From the NCBI GenBank assembly GCA_902784565.1, contig CACZVE010000016.1, forward strand, positions 1 through 59,717: a stretch of DNA of 59,717 nucleotides, in the 5' to 3' direction. The position numbers and the translations under genes were made by a program. This DNA is from an uncultured Prevotellaceae bacterium (GTDB lineage: Bacteria; Bacteroidota; Bacteroidia; Bacteroidales; Bacteroidaceae). Shown here one piece after another: positions 50,781 to 59,717 of this stretch; the stretch's first letter is position 1; every line of letters begins with the position of its first letter. Under the pieces are notes generated by a model, which made no database searches, was not told the DNA's origin, and was given only the letters and a program-made list of their open reading frames with translations.

Positions 50781-53333
50781 ATGGATCAGAACTTCGACAA
50801 CGACAGAATCATTAAGATCAACATCGAGGAAGAGATGAAATCGAGTTACATTGACTACTCTATGTCAGTCATTGTGGCCCGTGCCCTTCCTGATGTCCGT
50901 GACGGCTTCAAGCCCGTACACCGCCGTATCCTGTACGGTATGATGAACATCAACAACGTTTCCACCCAACCTTATAAGAAATGTGCGCGTGTCGTAGGTG
51001 AGGTGCTCGGTAAGTACCACCCCCACGGCGACTCTTCCGTCTATGGTGCCCTCGTGCGTATGGCACAGGACTGGAATATGCGTTACACCCTCGTTGACGG
51101 ACAGGGTAATTTCGGCTCTGTAGACGGTGACTCGCCTGCTGCCATGCGTTACACCGAGTGCCGTCTCTCGAAGATGGGTGAACACATCATGGACGACCTC
51201 GAGAAAGAGACCGTTGACATGATGAACAACTTCGACGACTCGTTGGAGGAACCCACCGTGATGCCTACCAAGGTGCCCAACCTGTTGGTGAATGGTGGTA
51301 ACGGTATTGCCGTCGGTATGGCTACCAATATGCCAACCCATAATCTGGGTGAGGTGATTGACGGTTGCTGTGCCTATATCGACAATCCCGACATAGATAC
51401 CGACGGACTCATGCAGTACATCCCAGGTCCCGACTTCCCAACGGGAGCCTATATCTATGGTTTGCAGGGTGTGCGTGATGCCTACGAGACCGGTCGTGGA
51501 CGTATCGTGATGCGTGCCAAGGCTGAGATCGAAAGCGGTGAGACTCACGATAAGATTGTAGTCACGGAGATTCCATACGGTGTGAACAAAGCCGACTTAG
51601 TGGCTTATATTGCCGACCTGGCTAACCAGCACAAGATTGAGGGTGTGGCGAATGTCAACGATGAGTCTGGTCGTCAGGGTATGCGTATCGTCGTCGACGT
51701 GAAGCGTGATGCCAACGCCAACGTGCTGCTCAACAAACTCTTTAAGATGACTGCTTTGCAGAGTTCGTTCTCTGTCAACAATATCGCCTTGGTGAAGGGT
51801 CGTCCCCGTCTGTTGAACCTCAAGGAGTGTGTGAAGTACTTCGTGGAGCACCGTCACGATGTGACGATTCGTCGCACCAAGTACGACTTGCGTAAGGCTC
51901 AGGAGCGTGCTCATATCCTCGAAGGTTTGATCATCGCCGTCAATAATATCGACGAGGTGGTACACATTATTAGAAATAGTAAGACTCCGACGGATGCCCA
52001 GCGCAACTTGGAGGCCCGTTTCGAACTCGACGAACTCCAGTCGAAGGCAATTGTCGACATGCGTCTGGCACAGTTGACGGGTCTGCGTGTGGATCAACTC
52101 CATCAGGAGTTTGACGACCTGCAGAAACTCATTGCCGACTTGCAGGAAATCCTTGACAATCCCGAGCGTTGTAAGGAAGTGATGAAGCAGGATCTGTTGG
52201 AGGTGAAGGAGAAGTACGGCGACGAACGTCGTACGGAGATCATCCCCTTCGACCATGAGTTTAATGCTGAAGACTTCTATCCCGATGATCCTGTGGTCAT
52301 CACCATCAGTCACATGGGATATATCAAGCGTACCCATCTGGATGAATTCCATGAGCAGGGTCGTGGTGGTGTCGGTGCCAAGGCTGCCCGTCACCGTGAC
52401 AATGACTTTACGGAGTATATCTATCCCGCCACGATGCACAACACCTTATTATTCTTTACACAGAAGGGACGTTGTTACTGGCAGAAGTGCTATGAGATTC
52501 CCGAAGGTGACAAGAACTCGAAGGGTCGTGCGATACAAAATATGCTCAATATCGAGCCGGATGATTCCATCAACGCCGTGTTGCGCATCAAGAACTTCAA
52601 CGATGAGGAATTCTTGCAGTCGCATTACGTGGTGTTTGCCACCAAACAGGGTATCATCAAGAAGACCCGTCTCGATGCCTATAAGAACGTGCGTGCTGCC
52701 GGTGTCATCGCCATCAATATCAATGAGGGCGACGAGGTGGTAGGCGTTCGTCTGACTAATGGCCAGAATGAGTTGCTGTTGGCTAACCGCAATGGTCGTG
52801 CCGTACGCTTCAATGAGGATAAGGTACGTGCGATGGGTCGTGTGGCTACCGGTGTCATCGGTATGCAACTCGATGGTAGCGACGACGAGGTGGTAGGCAT
52901 GGTCTGCGTCAACGATCCGAGTATTGAGACCATCATGGTTGTCAGCGAGAACGGCTACGGTAAGCGCTCAGAGGTTGAGGACTATCGTAAGACCAACCGT
53001 GGTACGAAGGGTGTGAAGACACTCGCCGTCACTGAGAAGACAGGTCGTCTGGTGGCCATCAAGGTGGTGACAGACGAGAACGACCTGATGATTATCAACA
53101 AGTCGGGTATCCTCATCCGTCTGAAGGTGGCCGATGTCCGTGTGATGGGCCGTAACACCCAGGGTGTACGTCTCATTAACCTTACGAAGAAGAACGATAC
53201 CATTGCCAGTGTGTGCAAGGTGACATCCAGTCAGGAAGAAGATGTAGAGGAAGCAGAGGTGCTGAATGAAGAACTGCCTGCCGACACGAGTGTCGATGCT
53301 GCTTTCGAAACAGATAATAATAACAATGAATAA
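50781..53333 (+). CDS. gyrA: DNA gyrase subunit A
   Basis: The 850-residue protein has the breakage-reunion domain with [53 protein letters not shown] and the active-site Tyr in [15 protein letters not shown]. The C-terminal beta-pinwheel follows, with [11 protein letters not shown] at the GyrA-box position (about 530). The C-terminal 35 residues are acidic ([15 protein letters not shown]), as in many GyrA. The quinolone-region residues read DSSVYG, unremarkable. It introduces negative supercoils with GyrB, which is not in the window. Confidence 0.96.
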   Translation: MDQNFDNDRIIKINIEEEMKSSYIDYSMSVIVARALPDVRDGFKPVHRRILYGMMNINNVSTQPYKKCARVVGEVLGKYHPHGDSSVYGALVRMAQDWNMRYTLVDGQGNFGSVDGDSPAAMRYTECRLSKMGEHIMDDLEKETVDMMNNFDDSLEEPTVMPTKVPNLLVNGGNGIAVGMATNMPTHNLGEVIDGCCAYIDNPDIDTDGLMQYIPGPDFPTGAYIYGLQGVRDAYETGRGRIVMRAKAEIESGETHDKIVVTEIPYGVNKADLVAYIADLANQHKIEGVANVNDESGRQGMRIVVDVKRDANANVLLNKLFKMTALQSSFSVNNIALVKGRPRLLNLKECVKYFVEHRHDVTIRRTKYDLRKAQERAHILEGLIIAVNNIDEVVHIIRNSKTPTDAQRNLEARFELDELQSKAIVDMRLAQLTGLRVDQLHQEFDDLQKLIADLQEILDNPERCKEVMKQDLLEVKEKYGDERRTEIIPFDHEFNAEDFYPDDPVVITISHMGYIKRTHLDEFHEQGRGGVGAKAARHRDNDFTEYIYPATMHNTLLFFTQKGRCYWQKCYEIPEGDKNSKGRAIQNMLNIEPDDSINAVLRIKNFNDEEFLQSHYVVFATKQGIIKKTRLDAYKNVRAAGVIAININEGDEVVGVRLTNGQNELLLANRNGRAVRFNEDKVRAMGRVATGVIGMQLDGSDDEVVGMVCVNDPSIETIMVVSENGYGKRSEVEDYRKTNRGTKGVKTLAVTEKTGRLVAIKVVTDENDLMIINKSGILIRLKVADVRVMGRNTQGVRLINLTKKNDTIASVCKVTSSQEEDVEEAEVLNEELPADTSVDAAFETDNNNNE

Positions 53334-53362
53334 TAACAAATCAAACCAAAATTAAAAGGCTT

Positions 53363-54595
53363 ATGAAAAAGTTTATGATGATGGCAATGTTCTTGGTAGC
53401 CAGCGCTACCGCATTTGCCGGTGACAGTGATGCTTTGAAGGCTATCCTCAAGGCAAAGACTTATGCTGAGGCTGAAGCCCTGCTGAATAGCAGTCTCAGT
53501 CAACTGGCCAACGATCAGGAGAAGGCAAAGGCTTACAACAAACTCGTTGACCTCGCTTTTGAGAAGTTCAGGAAAGAAGATGACACGCGTATTACCAACC
53601 AGGCCCTGCAGAAGAACGACCCTGTGGACACTGACGGTATGATCAAGGCTGCTATCGATGCCCTCAACAGTGCTGTTGAGTGCGATAAGTACGATAACCT
53701 TCCCAATGCCAAGGGACAGGTGAAACCTGCCTTCCAGAAGAAGAATCAGGACCGTCTGCAGAGTGTACGCAAGAGCCTGTATGATCAAGGCTACAACTAT
53801 GCTGAGAACTCCAAGAATGCCGAGGCATTAAACTGCCTGGATCCCTATGTCAAGAGTGCCTCCTCCTCTCTCTTCAAGGATGTTGCAGCAGTGCAGAATG
53901 ACCCCTTCCGCGGTGTTGCCGCCTACTATGCAGGTCGTGCTGCCATGCAGTTGGAAAAGAGTGATCGTGCCATCGAACTGTTTAAGATAAGTGTGAAAGA
54001 TACCATCAAGCAGGTTCATGATTATAGTATCGACCTTCTTCTGTACACGATGGGTAAGCAGCGCTCCACAAAGGAAGACTCCCTGAAGTTCATCAACGAC
54101 GTGAAGGAACTGTATGCCCAGTACCCTGAAAGTGAGAAAGTATATTCCTTCTTGTGCGATGCTATGGTTCAAAACAACGACGAGGCTGGTGTCTTGAAAC
54201 TTGGCGAGGAGCATTTGGCCAAATATCCTAACTCCGTCTTCCCTCATGTCTTTAAGGCTTATCTGCTTCAGAATAAGAGACAATTTGCTGAAGCTGTTGA
54301 TGAATGGAATAAGGTTCCAGAGACGCAAGAAAACTACGTTCAGTATGTTTATTATCGTGCTGTCTGTAAGTACCAAATTGCTGCCGAATTCAACGAGAAC
54401 AATGCTGATGCCCGTTTGGGTCGTCTGACACCTGACAACGAGAAGAAGTTCCATGAGATGCTTAAGGATGCACAGGTTGACTTCGAGAAGTGCCAGCAGT
54501 TGGATCCCGAGCAGGGAACTGTGAAGTGGAAGTACCTGTTGCATAACATCTACACACAACTCGGCCTTGAGGAAAAGGCTGCAGCCCTTGACTAA
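53363..54595 (+). CDS. Secreted TPR-like protein
   Basis: The 410-residue protein has a signal peptide (MKKFMMMAMFLVASATAFAG). Helical repeats fill the rest: KAYNKLVDLAFEKFRKEDD, AAYYAGRAAMQLEKSDRAIE, SVFPHVFKAYLLQNKRQFAE and YVYYRAVCKYQIAAEF. No enzymatic motif is seen. It is a periplasmic scaffold candidate. It lies 29 bp after gyrA with no promoter in between, so it may share the gyrA transcript. Confidence 0.8.
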   Translation: MKKFMMMAMFLVASATAFAGDSDALKAILKAKTYAEAEALLNSSLSQLANDQEKAKAYNKLVDLAFEKFRKEDDTRITNQALQKNDPVDTDGMIKAAIDALNSAVECDKYDNLPNAKGQVKPAFQKKNQDRLQSVRKSLYDQGYNYAENSKNAEALNCLDPYVKSASSSLFKDVAAVQNDPFRGVAAYYAGRAAMQLEKSDRAIELFKISVKDTIKQVHDYSIDLLLYTMGKQRSTKEDSLKFINDVKELYAQYPESEKVYSFLCDAMVQNNDEAGVLKLGEEHLAKYPNSVFPHVFKAYLLQNKRQFAEAVDEWNKVPETQENYVQYVYYRAVCKYQIAAEFNENNADARLGRLTPDNEKKFHEMLKDAQVDFEKCQQLDPEQGTVKWKYLLHNIYTQLGLEEKAAALD

Positions 54596-54600
54596 AGCGT

Positions 54601-55794
54601 GTGCTACCAATTTTACGGTATTGTTTACTATCCCTTAGTGTGATCCTCGCACTATCTGTTTCCGCCCAACGGAAACAGATAGGCGAGGCTCGTACATATC
54701 TGAAGAGCGGCAAGAACTTCGACAAGGCAGAACGGTTGATGACTGACTTGTTGAAGGACTCCGCCAACCAGGACAACAAGCGCATCTACGAGATCTGGCT
54801 CCAGAGCGTGCAGAAGCAGTATGAACAGGCCAACGAGCGGTTCTATACACACAAGCAGCAGGACACGGCCCAGTTCTTCTCGTTGGTGCGCCGTATGTTT
54901 TCCATCGCTTTCCGCATGGACTCTCTCGACATGATGCCCGACAAAAAGGGTAGGGTGGCACCCGAACTCCGTAAGGATGTGGCGAGGGATATGATTAACT
55001 ACTGGCCAAACCTCTTCTATGGTGGTGCCTATCATGTCAGGAAGAGCGATTTCCAGAAAGCCTATGATTTTTTCGAGACCTACCTCGACTGTACCCATCA
55101 ACCTCTTTTCACGGGCTATGACCCTATTTTTGTCGATGATTCACGTATCGCGGAAGCCTCTTATTGGGCCTGTTACTGCGGTTACAGGATGAACGACCCC
55201 TTGCTGGCACTCCGTCATAGGGAATTGGCACTGCGCGACATGTCGAAGCGCGACATGACTTTCCAGTATCTGGCTGAGGCGTGGAAGACCCTGAATGACG
55301 ACTCCATGTATGTGGCTACGCTCCAGAAGGGATTCAAGGAGTATCCCACCTCGAACTATTTCTTCCCCCGTCTGATGGATCACTACACGCAGATCCGTCA
55401 GTATGAGGAGGCGTTGGATGTCGTTGATGCGGCTTTGGAGGCAGACTCACTCAGTGAACTGTATCTCTATGCCAAGTCGAACGTCCTGATGCAGTTGGAA
55501 CGCTATGCCGAGAGTCTTGACTATACCGACAAACTGTTGACACTCAATGATAAACAGGCAGATGCCTACTATAACGGTGGTTCTGCCTATCTGAACATCG
55601 CCCTGCGTATGGATCCCCAACGACACAAGAAACAGTTGAAGGACATGTACCAGAAAGCCCTGCCTTATATGGAGAAATACCGTGCCTTAGCCCCCACCGA
55701 AATACAGAAATGGGGACCCGCCCTCTATCGTATCTACTTCAACCTGAATATGGGGAAACAGTTTGATGAGATCGATAAAATCTTAAAGAAATAA
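54601..55794 (+). CDS. Second secreted TPR-like protein
   Basis: The 397-residue protein starts at GTG 54601, 5 bp after the previous stop; no ATG precedes the signal peptide (LPILRYCLLSLSVILALSVS). TPR-like helices include LRHRELALRDMSKRDMTFQY, QYEEALDVVDAALEADSLS and RYAESLDYTDKLLTLNDK. It resembles its neighbour in layout but not closely in sequence. The two are likely co-translated and may form a complex. Confidence 0.78.
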   Translation: MLPILRYCLLSLSVILALSVSAQRKQIGEARTYLKSGKNFDKAERLMTDLLKDSANQDNKRIYEIWLQSVQKQYEQANERFYTHKQQDTAQFFSLVRRMFSIAFRMDSLDMMPDKKGRVAPELRKDVARDMINYWPNLFYGGAYHVRKSDFQKAYDFFETYLDCTHQPLFTGYDPIFVDDSRIAEASYWACYCGYRMNDPLLALRHRELALRDMSKRDMTFQYLAEAWKTLNDDSMYVATLQKGFKEYPTSNYFFPRLMDHYTQIRQYEEALDVVDAALEADSLSELYLYAKSNVLMQLERYAESLDYTDKLLTLNDKQADAYYNGGSAYLNIALRMDPQRHKKQLKDMYQKALPYMEKYRALAPTEIQKWGPALYRIYFNLNMGKQFDEIDKILKK

Positions 55795-55835
55795 AAAAGT
55801 TCGCACTTATTGATATACCTTATCGGTTTTATTTG

Positions 55836-55843
55836 TACTTTTG
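55836..55843 (+). promoter_or_regulatory. -7 promoter element for the phosphohexomutase gene
   Basis: TACTTTTG matches TAnnTTTG and lies 46 bp before ATG 55890. Confidence 0.6.
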
Positions 55844-55889
55844 TAGGATAGAATAATATTCAATCTAAAACAAATAAAACGTAAGGACT

Positions 55890-57635
55890 ATGGCAGATAA
55901 TGCTCAACTGATTGCCCAATGCGAGGCGATTGCAAAAGAATGGCTCTCTCCGGCCTTTGATGAGGAGACACGTAAGGAAGTTCAGGCAATGCTTGACAAC
56001 CCTGATAAGACTGCTCTTATCGATGCTTTCTATCAGAATCTTGAGTTTGGTACAGGTGGTCTGCGCGGTATCATGGGTGCCGGCACGAACCGTATGAACA
56101 AGTACATCGTGGGTATGGCTACCCAGGGATTCGCCAACTATATCAACAAGGCATTCCCTGGTAAGCAGCCTGCTGTGGTGGTAGGACACGACTGTCGTAA
56201 CAACGGACGGATGTTTGCTGAGACGGTTGCAGATATCTTCTCAGCCAATGGTATCAAGGTATACCTCTTCGAGAGTCTCCGTCCCACACCAGAGATTTCG
56301 TTCGCTATCCGTCAACTCGGTTGTCAGGCAGGTGTCAACGTCACGGCTTCTCACAACCCCCGTGAGTATAATGGCTACAAGGCCTACTGGGATGATGGTG
56401 CACAGGTGCTGGCTCCGCACGATAAGGGAATCATCGACGAGGTGAATAAGGTGAAGATCCAGGACGTGAAGTTTGAAGGCAACAAGGATCTCATCGACAT
56501 CATCGGCGGTGAGATGGACTGGGATTATATCCAGGCCGTCAAGGAGGCCATGGTGGATCAGGATGTCATCCTGCGTCAGAAAGACCTCAATATCGTCTAT
56601 TCACCCATGCACGGCACAGGCCGCGTCATCGTTCCGATGGCTCTGCGTTCATGGGGCTTCCAGAATATCCACGTGGTACCAGAACAGATGGTTATCGACG
56701 GTAACTTCCCCACTGTTGTCAGCCCGAATCCAGAGAATGCCGAGGCAATGACCCTGGGAATGAAACTTGGTACGAAACTCAATGCCGACCTGGTGATTGC
56801 TTCCGATCCTGATGCTGACCGTCTGGCCATCGTCTGCCGCAACCCGAAAGGCGAGTGGGAGATCCTCAATGGTAACCAGACTGCTATGATGTTCTCTTGG
56901 TATATCATCACCAATAAGAAGAAACTTGGCCAACTCAAGGGTAACGAGTTCATGGTGAAGACTATTGTGACCTCTGAGATGATAGCCGCTATTGCTAAGA
57001 AGAACGGTGTTGAGATGTTCGACGAATATACCGGTTTCAAATGGATTGCCTACCGTATCCGCGTCAATGAGGGTAAGAAGAAGTACATCGGCGGTGGTGA
57101 GGAGTCGTTCGGATTCCTGCCGTTCGATAAGGTACGCGACAAGGACTCCCCAGCCTCTATCTGTCTGATCTGTGAGATTGCTGCCTGGGCCCGCGACAAT
57201 GGTATGACACTCTACGATCTGCTGATGAATATCTATAAGGAGTACGGCTTCTCGAAGGAAATCACTGTCAATGTGGTGCGTCCGGGTAAGACTGGTGCCG
57301 ATGAGATTAAGCAGATGATGACCGACTTCCGTGAGAACCCGCCAAAGTCATTAGGTGGCTCGAAGATTTGTGTATGGAAAGACTTCAAGTCTTTGGAGGC
57401 CAAGGATGCACAGGGCAACGTGACGAAGATCGACATGCCCGACACTTCGAATGTGTTGCAGTGGTTCTGCGAGGATGGAACGAAGGTTTCTGTCCGTCCT
57501 TCCGGCACAGAGCCGAAGATCAAGTTCTATACCGAGGTCAAGGATCCTTCCTTCAAGGGTGCTGCTGACTACGAGAGCTGTTCTAAGGCTGCCGATGCAA
57601 AGATTGAGGCCTTGAAGAAAGATTTGAATCTCTAA
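55890..57635 (+). CDS. Phosphoglucomutase/phosphomannomutase
   Basis: The 581-residue alpha-D-phosphohexomutase has FGTGGLRGIMGAGTNRMN, the phosphoserine loop NVTASHNPREYNGYKAYWDD (about 150-169), the metal loop SDPDADRLAIV (about 309-319), the sugar loop GGGEESFGF and the phosphate site VRPSGTEPKIKFY. Its size matches the long Bacteroidota/Firmicutes form. It interconverts hexose 1- and 6-phosphates and would supply UDP-sugar synthesis used with galE. Its stop overlaps the rlmH stop tail to tail. Confidence 0.95.
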   Translation: MADNAQLIAQCEAIAKEWLSPAFDEETRKEVQAMLDNPDKTALIDAFYQNLEFGTGGLRGIMGAGTNRMNKYIVGMATQGFANYINKAFPGKQPAVVVGHDCRNNGRMFAETVADIFSANGIKVYLFESLRPTPEISFAIRQLGCQAGVNVTASHNPREYNGYKAYWDDGAQVLAPHDKGIIDEVNKVKIQDVKFEGNKDLIDIIGGEMDWDYIQAVKEAMVDQDVILRQKDLNIVYSPMHGTGRVIVPMALRSWGFQNIHVVPEQMVIDGNFPTVVSPNPENAEAMTLGMKLGTKLNADLVIASDPDADRLAIVCRNPKGEWEILNGNQTAMMFSWYIITNKKKLGQLKGNEFMVKTIVTSEMIAAIAKKNGVEMFDEYTGFKWIAYRIRVNEGKKKYIGGGEESFGFLPFDKVRDKDSPASICLICEIAAWARDNGMTLYDLLMNIYKEYGFSKEITVNVVRPGKTGADEIKQMMTDFRENPPKSLGGSKICVWKDFKSLEAKDAQGNVTKIDMPDTSNVLQWFCEDGTKVSVRPSGTEPKIKFYTEVKDPSFKGAADYESCSKAADAKIEALKKDLNL

Positions 57636-58102
57636 GCGTGGTGGTATGGTTCTCCTTTGATGATGGTGCAGGCTCGGTAGAGTTGTTCTGTAAAGACGAG
57701 GCGCACCATCTGATGGGAGAAGGTCATACGAGAGAGGGAGATTTGTTCGTTGGCACGGGCATAGACCTCGGATGAGAATCCGTAAGGACCGCCGATGACG
57801 AATATCAAGCGACGGGCGGTCTGTTGTTTCTGCTCCAGCCAACGAGCAAACTCCACACTATGTAACTCCTTACCGTGTTCATCGAGTAGTACCACGGTGT
57901 CCGACGACTGTATCTGTTTCAGGATCAGTTCTCCCTCTGCTGTCTTCTGTTGTTCCTCCGAAAGATTTTTGGTCTGACGGAGTTCAGGGATAGTCACAAT
58001 ATCGAAAGGCATGTAGTGGACGACGCGTTCGGCATAGTCGCTGATACCTGCCTGGAAATGTTTGTTTACCGTCTTGCCGACAAGAATAAGAACAGTTTTC
58101 AT
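57632..58102 (-). CDS. rlmH: 23S rRNA (pseudouridine1915-N3)-methyltransferase
   Basis: The 156-residue SPOUT methyltransferase has VVLLDEHGKELHSVEFARWL, FVIGGPYGFSSEVYARA and the C-terminal LSRMTFSHQMVRLVFTEQLY followed by RA. Length and motifs match RlmH. It acts on helix 69 of 23S rRNA. The stop codons of this gene (57632-57634) and the phosphohexomutase (57633-57635) interlock. Confidence 0.95.
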   Translation of the reverse strand: MKTVLILVGKTVNKHFQAGISDYAERVVHYMPFDIVTIPELRQTKNLSEEQQKTAEGELILKQIQSSDTVVLLDEHGKELHSVEFARWLEQKQQTARRLIFVIGGPYGFSSEVYARANEQISLSRMTFSHQMVRLVFTEQLYRACTIIKGEPYHHA

Positions 58103-58127
58103 ATTTACGATAGCGGTAGAGAATTAA

Positions 58128-58156
58128 TCACTTTTCACTCTTTACTTTTCACTTTT
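58128..58156 (-). repeat. Heptanucleotide array supplying the GH25 stop codon
   Basis: ACTTTTC, ACTCTTT, ACTTTTC, ACTTTTC and ACTT. On the minus strand the array encodes the last residues SEK and the TGA (58149-58151) of the lysozyme gene. Confidence 0.75.
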
Positions 58157-59525
58157 CACTTCCAATGGTTTCGTTTTCAATGAATTCATTGAATTGTGTC
58201 TGGTAGCCATTAAACACGTTGATGTCTACATCGCCAGTGATACCCTGCACCCGTCCGTCAGGCGATAATTGCCACACCACCAGCCTGATGTCGGGCTTGT
58301 ATTCCCCATACCGGGCTATCCACACTTTGTAGTTGCGCTTGATGTCAGGCGCATCTGGCAGGTATTTGTTGACGAACATCTGATTGATATAGAGAATGGG
58401 CTTTACGCCGCAACGCTTTTCGACAGCCTGAAGCCACACACGGATATGACTCCACATAACCTTTGAACCTCCCATTGCCTCTATTTGACTGTTGGAGGGT
58501 TCGATGTCGAGCACGGGGGGCAGGTCGCCCTTGCGGAACAGGGTATGGTTGATGAAAAATTCTGCCTGTGCCGCCCCTGTGCGCTTGGTAGAGAAGAAGT
58601 GGTAGGCGCCGATGGGAATGCCTGCCTTACGGGCAGCAGCATAATCGTGGACGTAGTAGGGGTTGCGCACGGTGACACCTTCCGTTGACTTGATGAAGAC
58701 GAACGAAACGGGATAGTCTACCTTGCCAGATATCTGTTTCTTGCTCTTCGAACCGAGGTGACTGATGCGCAGTTTGTTCCAGAGAATGGGGTATTTCTTG
58801 CGACCTTTGCCGTGCTGGTAGCGGGAGATGTCGATACCGTAGATGCGCTCAGAGGTGTAGTTCATCCGTTCACCCTTGAACACGTCCCGTTTCCATTGAC
58901 CTGTCTTCAGTACCGTCGCCACCTCATTTTCTAAGAATTGCAGACCGAAGCCATCACGTTTATCGTTTTCCCAGTGACCTTCGAAATAATGTCCGTCAGC
59001 AGAGAGATACGAACCGTGTCCCTCGGCCTTGGCATCCGTAATCATTCCCTCATAGTGGCCGTTGGCAAACGCTCCTTGATAAATGCCTGTGGAATCGATG
59101 CGCAGTCCGCTGACGAGTGTATCGTTGTCCCATTGTCCGATGATGATGCGTCCCAGGGAGTCACGGCTAATGGCTGTGCCCTGACGTTTGTGACCTTTCC
59201 ATCGTCCTATATTATATATAGGTATGGTGTCGAGTGTCTCACTGTGCCGCAGACCATTGGCAAAGGCCGCTACCATTTCATAGCCTTCGTCTTCCACGTT
59301 GTGACGGTCCAGATAGTAGTCCACTTCATCTTTGCGGTCTTCCGCCATCTGCTTGCGAATGGAGTCAAGTTGCAACGCGGTGGAGATACTGAAATCCGTA
59401 GTAGTCAGCGTGTCTCCGATAGCCTCCGTCTTGCGACGTTCTGTCTGGTAACGCCAACCCAGATAAGCGCCAACTATCGTAGCGGCAACTATCACTAAAA
59501 GTATATATCGTATTGATTTCTTCAT
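58149..59525 (-). CDS. Membrane-anchored MORN-repeat GH25 lysozyme-like protein
   Basis: The 458-residue protein has an N-terminal anchor (YILLVIVAATIVGAYLGW). A helical linker follows, then MORN-type repeats at about 105-225 (GRIIIGQWDNDTLVSG, GIYQGAFANGHYEGMITD, GHYFEGHWENDKRDGFGL). The C-terminal GH25 muramidase barrel has YGIDISRYQHG, VSFVFIKSTEGVTVRNPYYV, GIPIGAYHFFS, LPPVLDIEPS (catalytic DxE) and DVDINVFNG. It probably binds and cleaves peptidoglycan from the periplasmic side. ATG at 59525 is chosen because a promoter lies at 59534-59541. Confidence 0.9.
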   Translation of the reverse strand: MKKSIRYILLVIVAATIVGAYLGWRYQTERRKTEAIGDTLTTTDFSISTALQLDSIRKQMAEDRKDEVDYYLDRHNVEDEGYEMVAAFANGLRHSETLDTIPIYNIGRWKGHKRQGTAISRDSLGRIIIGQWDNDTLVSGLRIDSTGIYQGAFANGHYEGMITDAKAEGHGSYLSADGHYFEGHWENDKRDGFGLQFLENEVATVLKTGQWKRDVFKGERMNYTSERIYGIDISRYQHGKGRKKYPILWNKLRISHLGSKSKKQISGKVDYPVSFVFIKSTEGVTVRNPYYVHDYAAARKAGIPIGAYHFFSTKRTGAAQAEFFINHTLFRKGDLPPVLDIEPSNSQIEAMGGSKVMWSHIRVWLQAVEKRCGVKPILYINQMFVNKYLPDAPDIKRNYKVWIARYGEYKPDIRLVVWQLSPDGRVQGITGDVDINVFNGYQTQFNEFIENETIGSEK

Positions 59526-59533
59526 TCTGACTG

Positions 59534-59541
59534 CAAAATTA
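59534..59541 (-). promoter_or_regulatory. -7 promoter element for the MORN-GH25 gene
   Basis: CAAAATTA is TAATTTTG on the minus strand, only 8 bp before ATG 59525, so the message would be nearly leaderless. Confidence 0.5.
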
Positions 59542-59584
59542 CGAATTTTTTGGGGATTTCTTTTGCATTTCGCTTGACTTTTCG

Positions 59585-59592
59585 TAATTTTG
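59585..59592 (+). promoter_or_regulatory. -7 promoter element for a transcript leaving the window
   Basis: TAATTTTG on the plus strand, followed by a short ORF and two hairpins before the right edge. Confidence 0.55.
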
Positions 59593-59615
59593 CCCACACA
59601 ATTAACTCAACATCA

Positions 59616-59654
59616 ATGATTATGAACTGTAATAAAGAAAATGAATATAGTTAA
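59616..59654 (+). CDS. Possible 12-residue leader peptide
   Basis: ATG at 59616 (or 59622) opens MIMNCNKENEYS and stops at TAA. It begins 23 bp after a -7 box. It is followed by a small hairpin (AGCAC/GTGCT, 59663-59675) and a strong one (TGGGGGC/GCCCCCA, 59692-59710). The order of promoter, short ORF and two hairpins resembles a translational attenuator, but the regulated gene lies outside the window and no codon is clearly enriched. Confidence 0.3.
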   Translation: MIMNCNKENEYS

Positions 59655-59717
59655 CGATAATTAGCACTTAGTGCTGATTCGTACCCTCTCATGGGGGCTT
59701 CTCGCCCCCACACCCCT

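Overview
The window looks like a Bacteroidales chromosome, most likely Prevotella or a close relative. The grounds are repeated Bacteroidota-type promoters (-7 TAnnTTTG, often with a -33 TTTG), very few Shine-Dalgarno sites, and families typical of the phylum (DUF4835, DUF3127, LolA-like protein, TonB receptor plus calycin-type lipoprotein, secreted C1, M13 and M28 peptidases). Gene density is high. I see no rRNA, tRNA, prophage, IS transposase or CRISPR array. Layout, left: 1-3.25 kb (minus strand) holds a partial TlpA-like thioredoxin protein, a carboxypeptidase-regulatory-like surface protein, an unknown exported protein and a membrane-tethered winged-helix regulator. 3.3-4.0 kb is a gene-free stretch filled by a decayed hairpin-bearing repeat of about 43 bp. 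4.0-13.0 kb has a 26-residue membrane peptide coupled to a C1 peptidase, a small lipoprotein, a YgjP-like metallopeptidase with tex, and a LolA-like/ABC-F/M13 peptidase operon. The standout region is 13.1-21.7 kb, a tight five-gene operon: multi-zinc-ribbon protein, transmembrane Ser/Thr kinase, four-module AAA+ ATPase with a zinc ribbon, zinc-ribbon/FHA protein, and PP2C phosphatase. It contains a writer, a reader and an eraser for phosphothreonine plus a likely remodelling motor. I could not match it to a named system; it is the best candidate here for something undescribed. metA, a U32 protein, a lipoprotein, an M28-PDZ peptidase, a membrane protein, a calycin-type lipoprotein and a TonB receptor follow on the same strand. 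Right half: housekeeping genes galE, ispE, dnaB; a recN/DUF4835/DnaQ-like exonuclease/dnaN block; DUF3127; a BASS transporter; an MBL hydrolase with rsmG; HAD-MFS-nadE; clpC divergent from gyrA; two TPR proteins; a phosphohexomutase; rlmH; and a MORN-GH25 lysozyme. Repeat biology runs through the whole window. Palindromic REP-like elements sit in frame inside two protein genes at three sites. AGTGAAN heptanucleotide arrays sit at gene junctions, supply start or stop codons, and encode the hydrophobic core of signal peptides. A 41-bp tandem array lies between nadE and clpC. Palindromic terminators coincide with stop codons. All calls come from reading the sequence; no database search was run.
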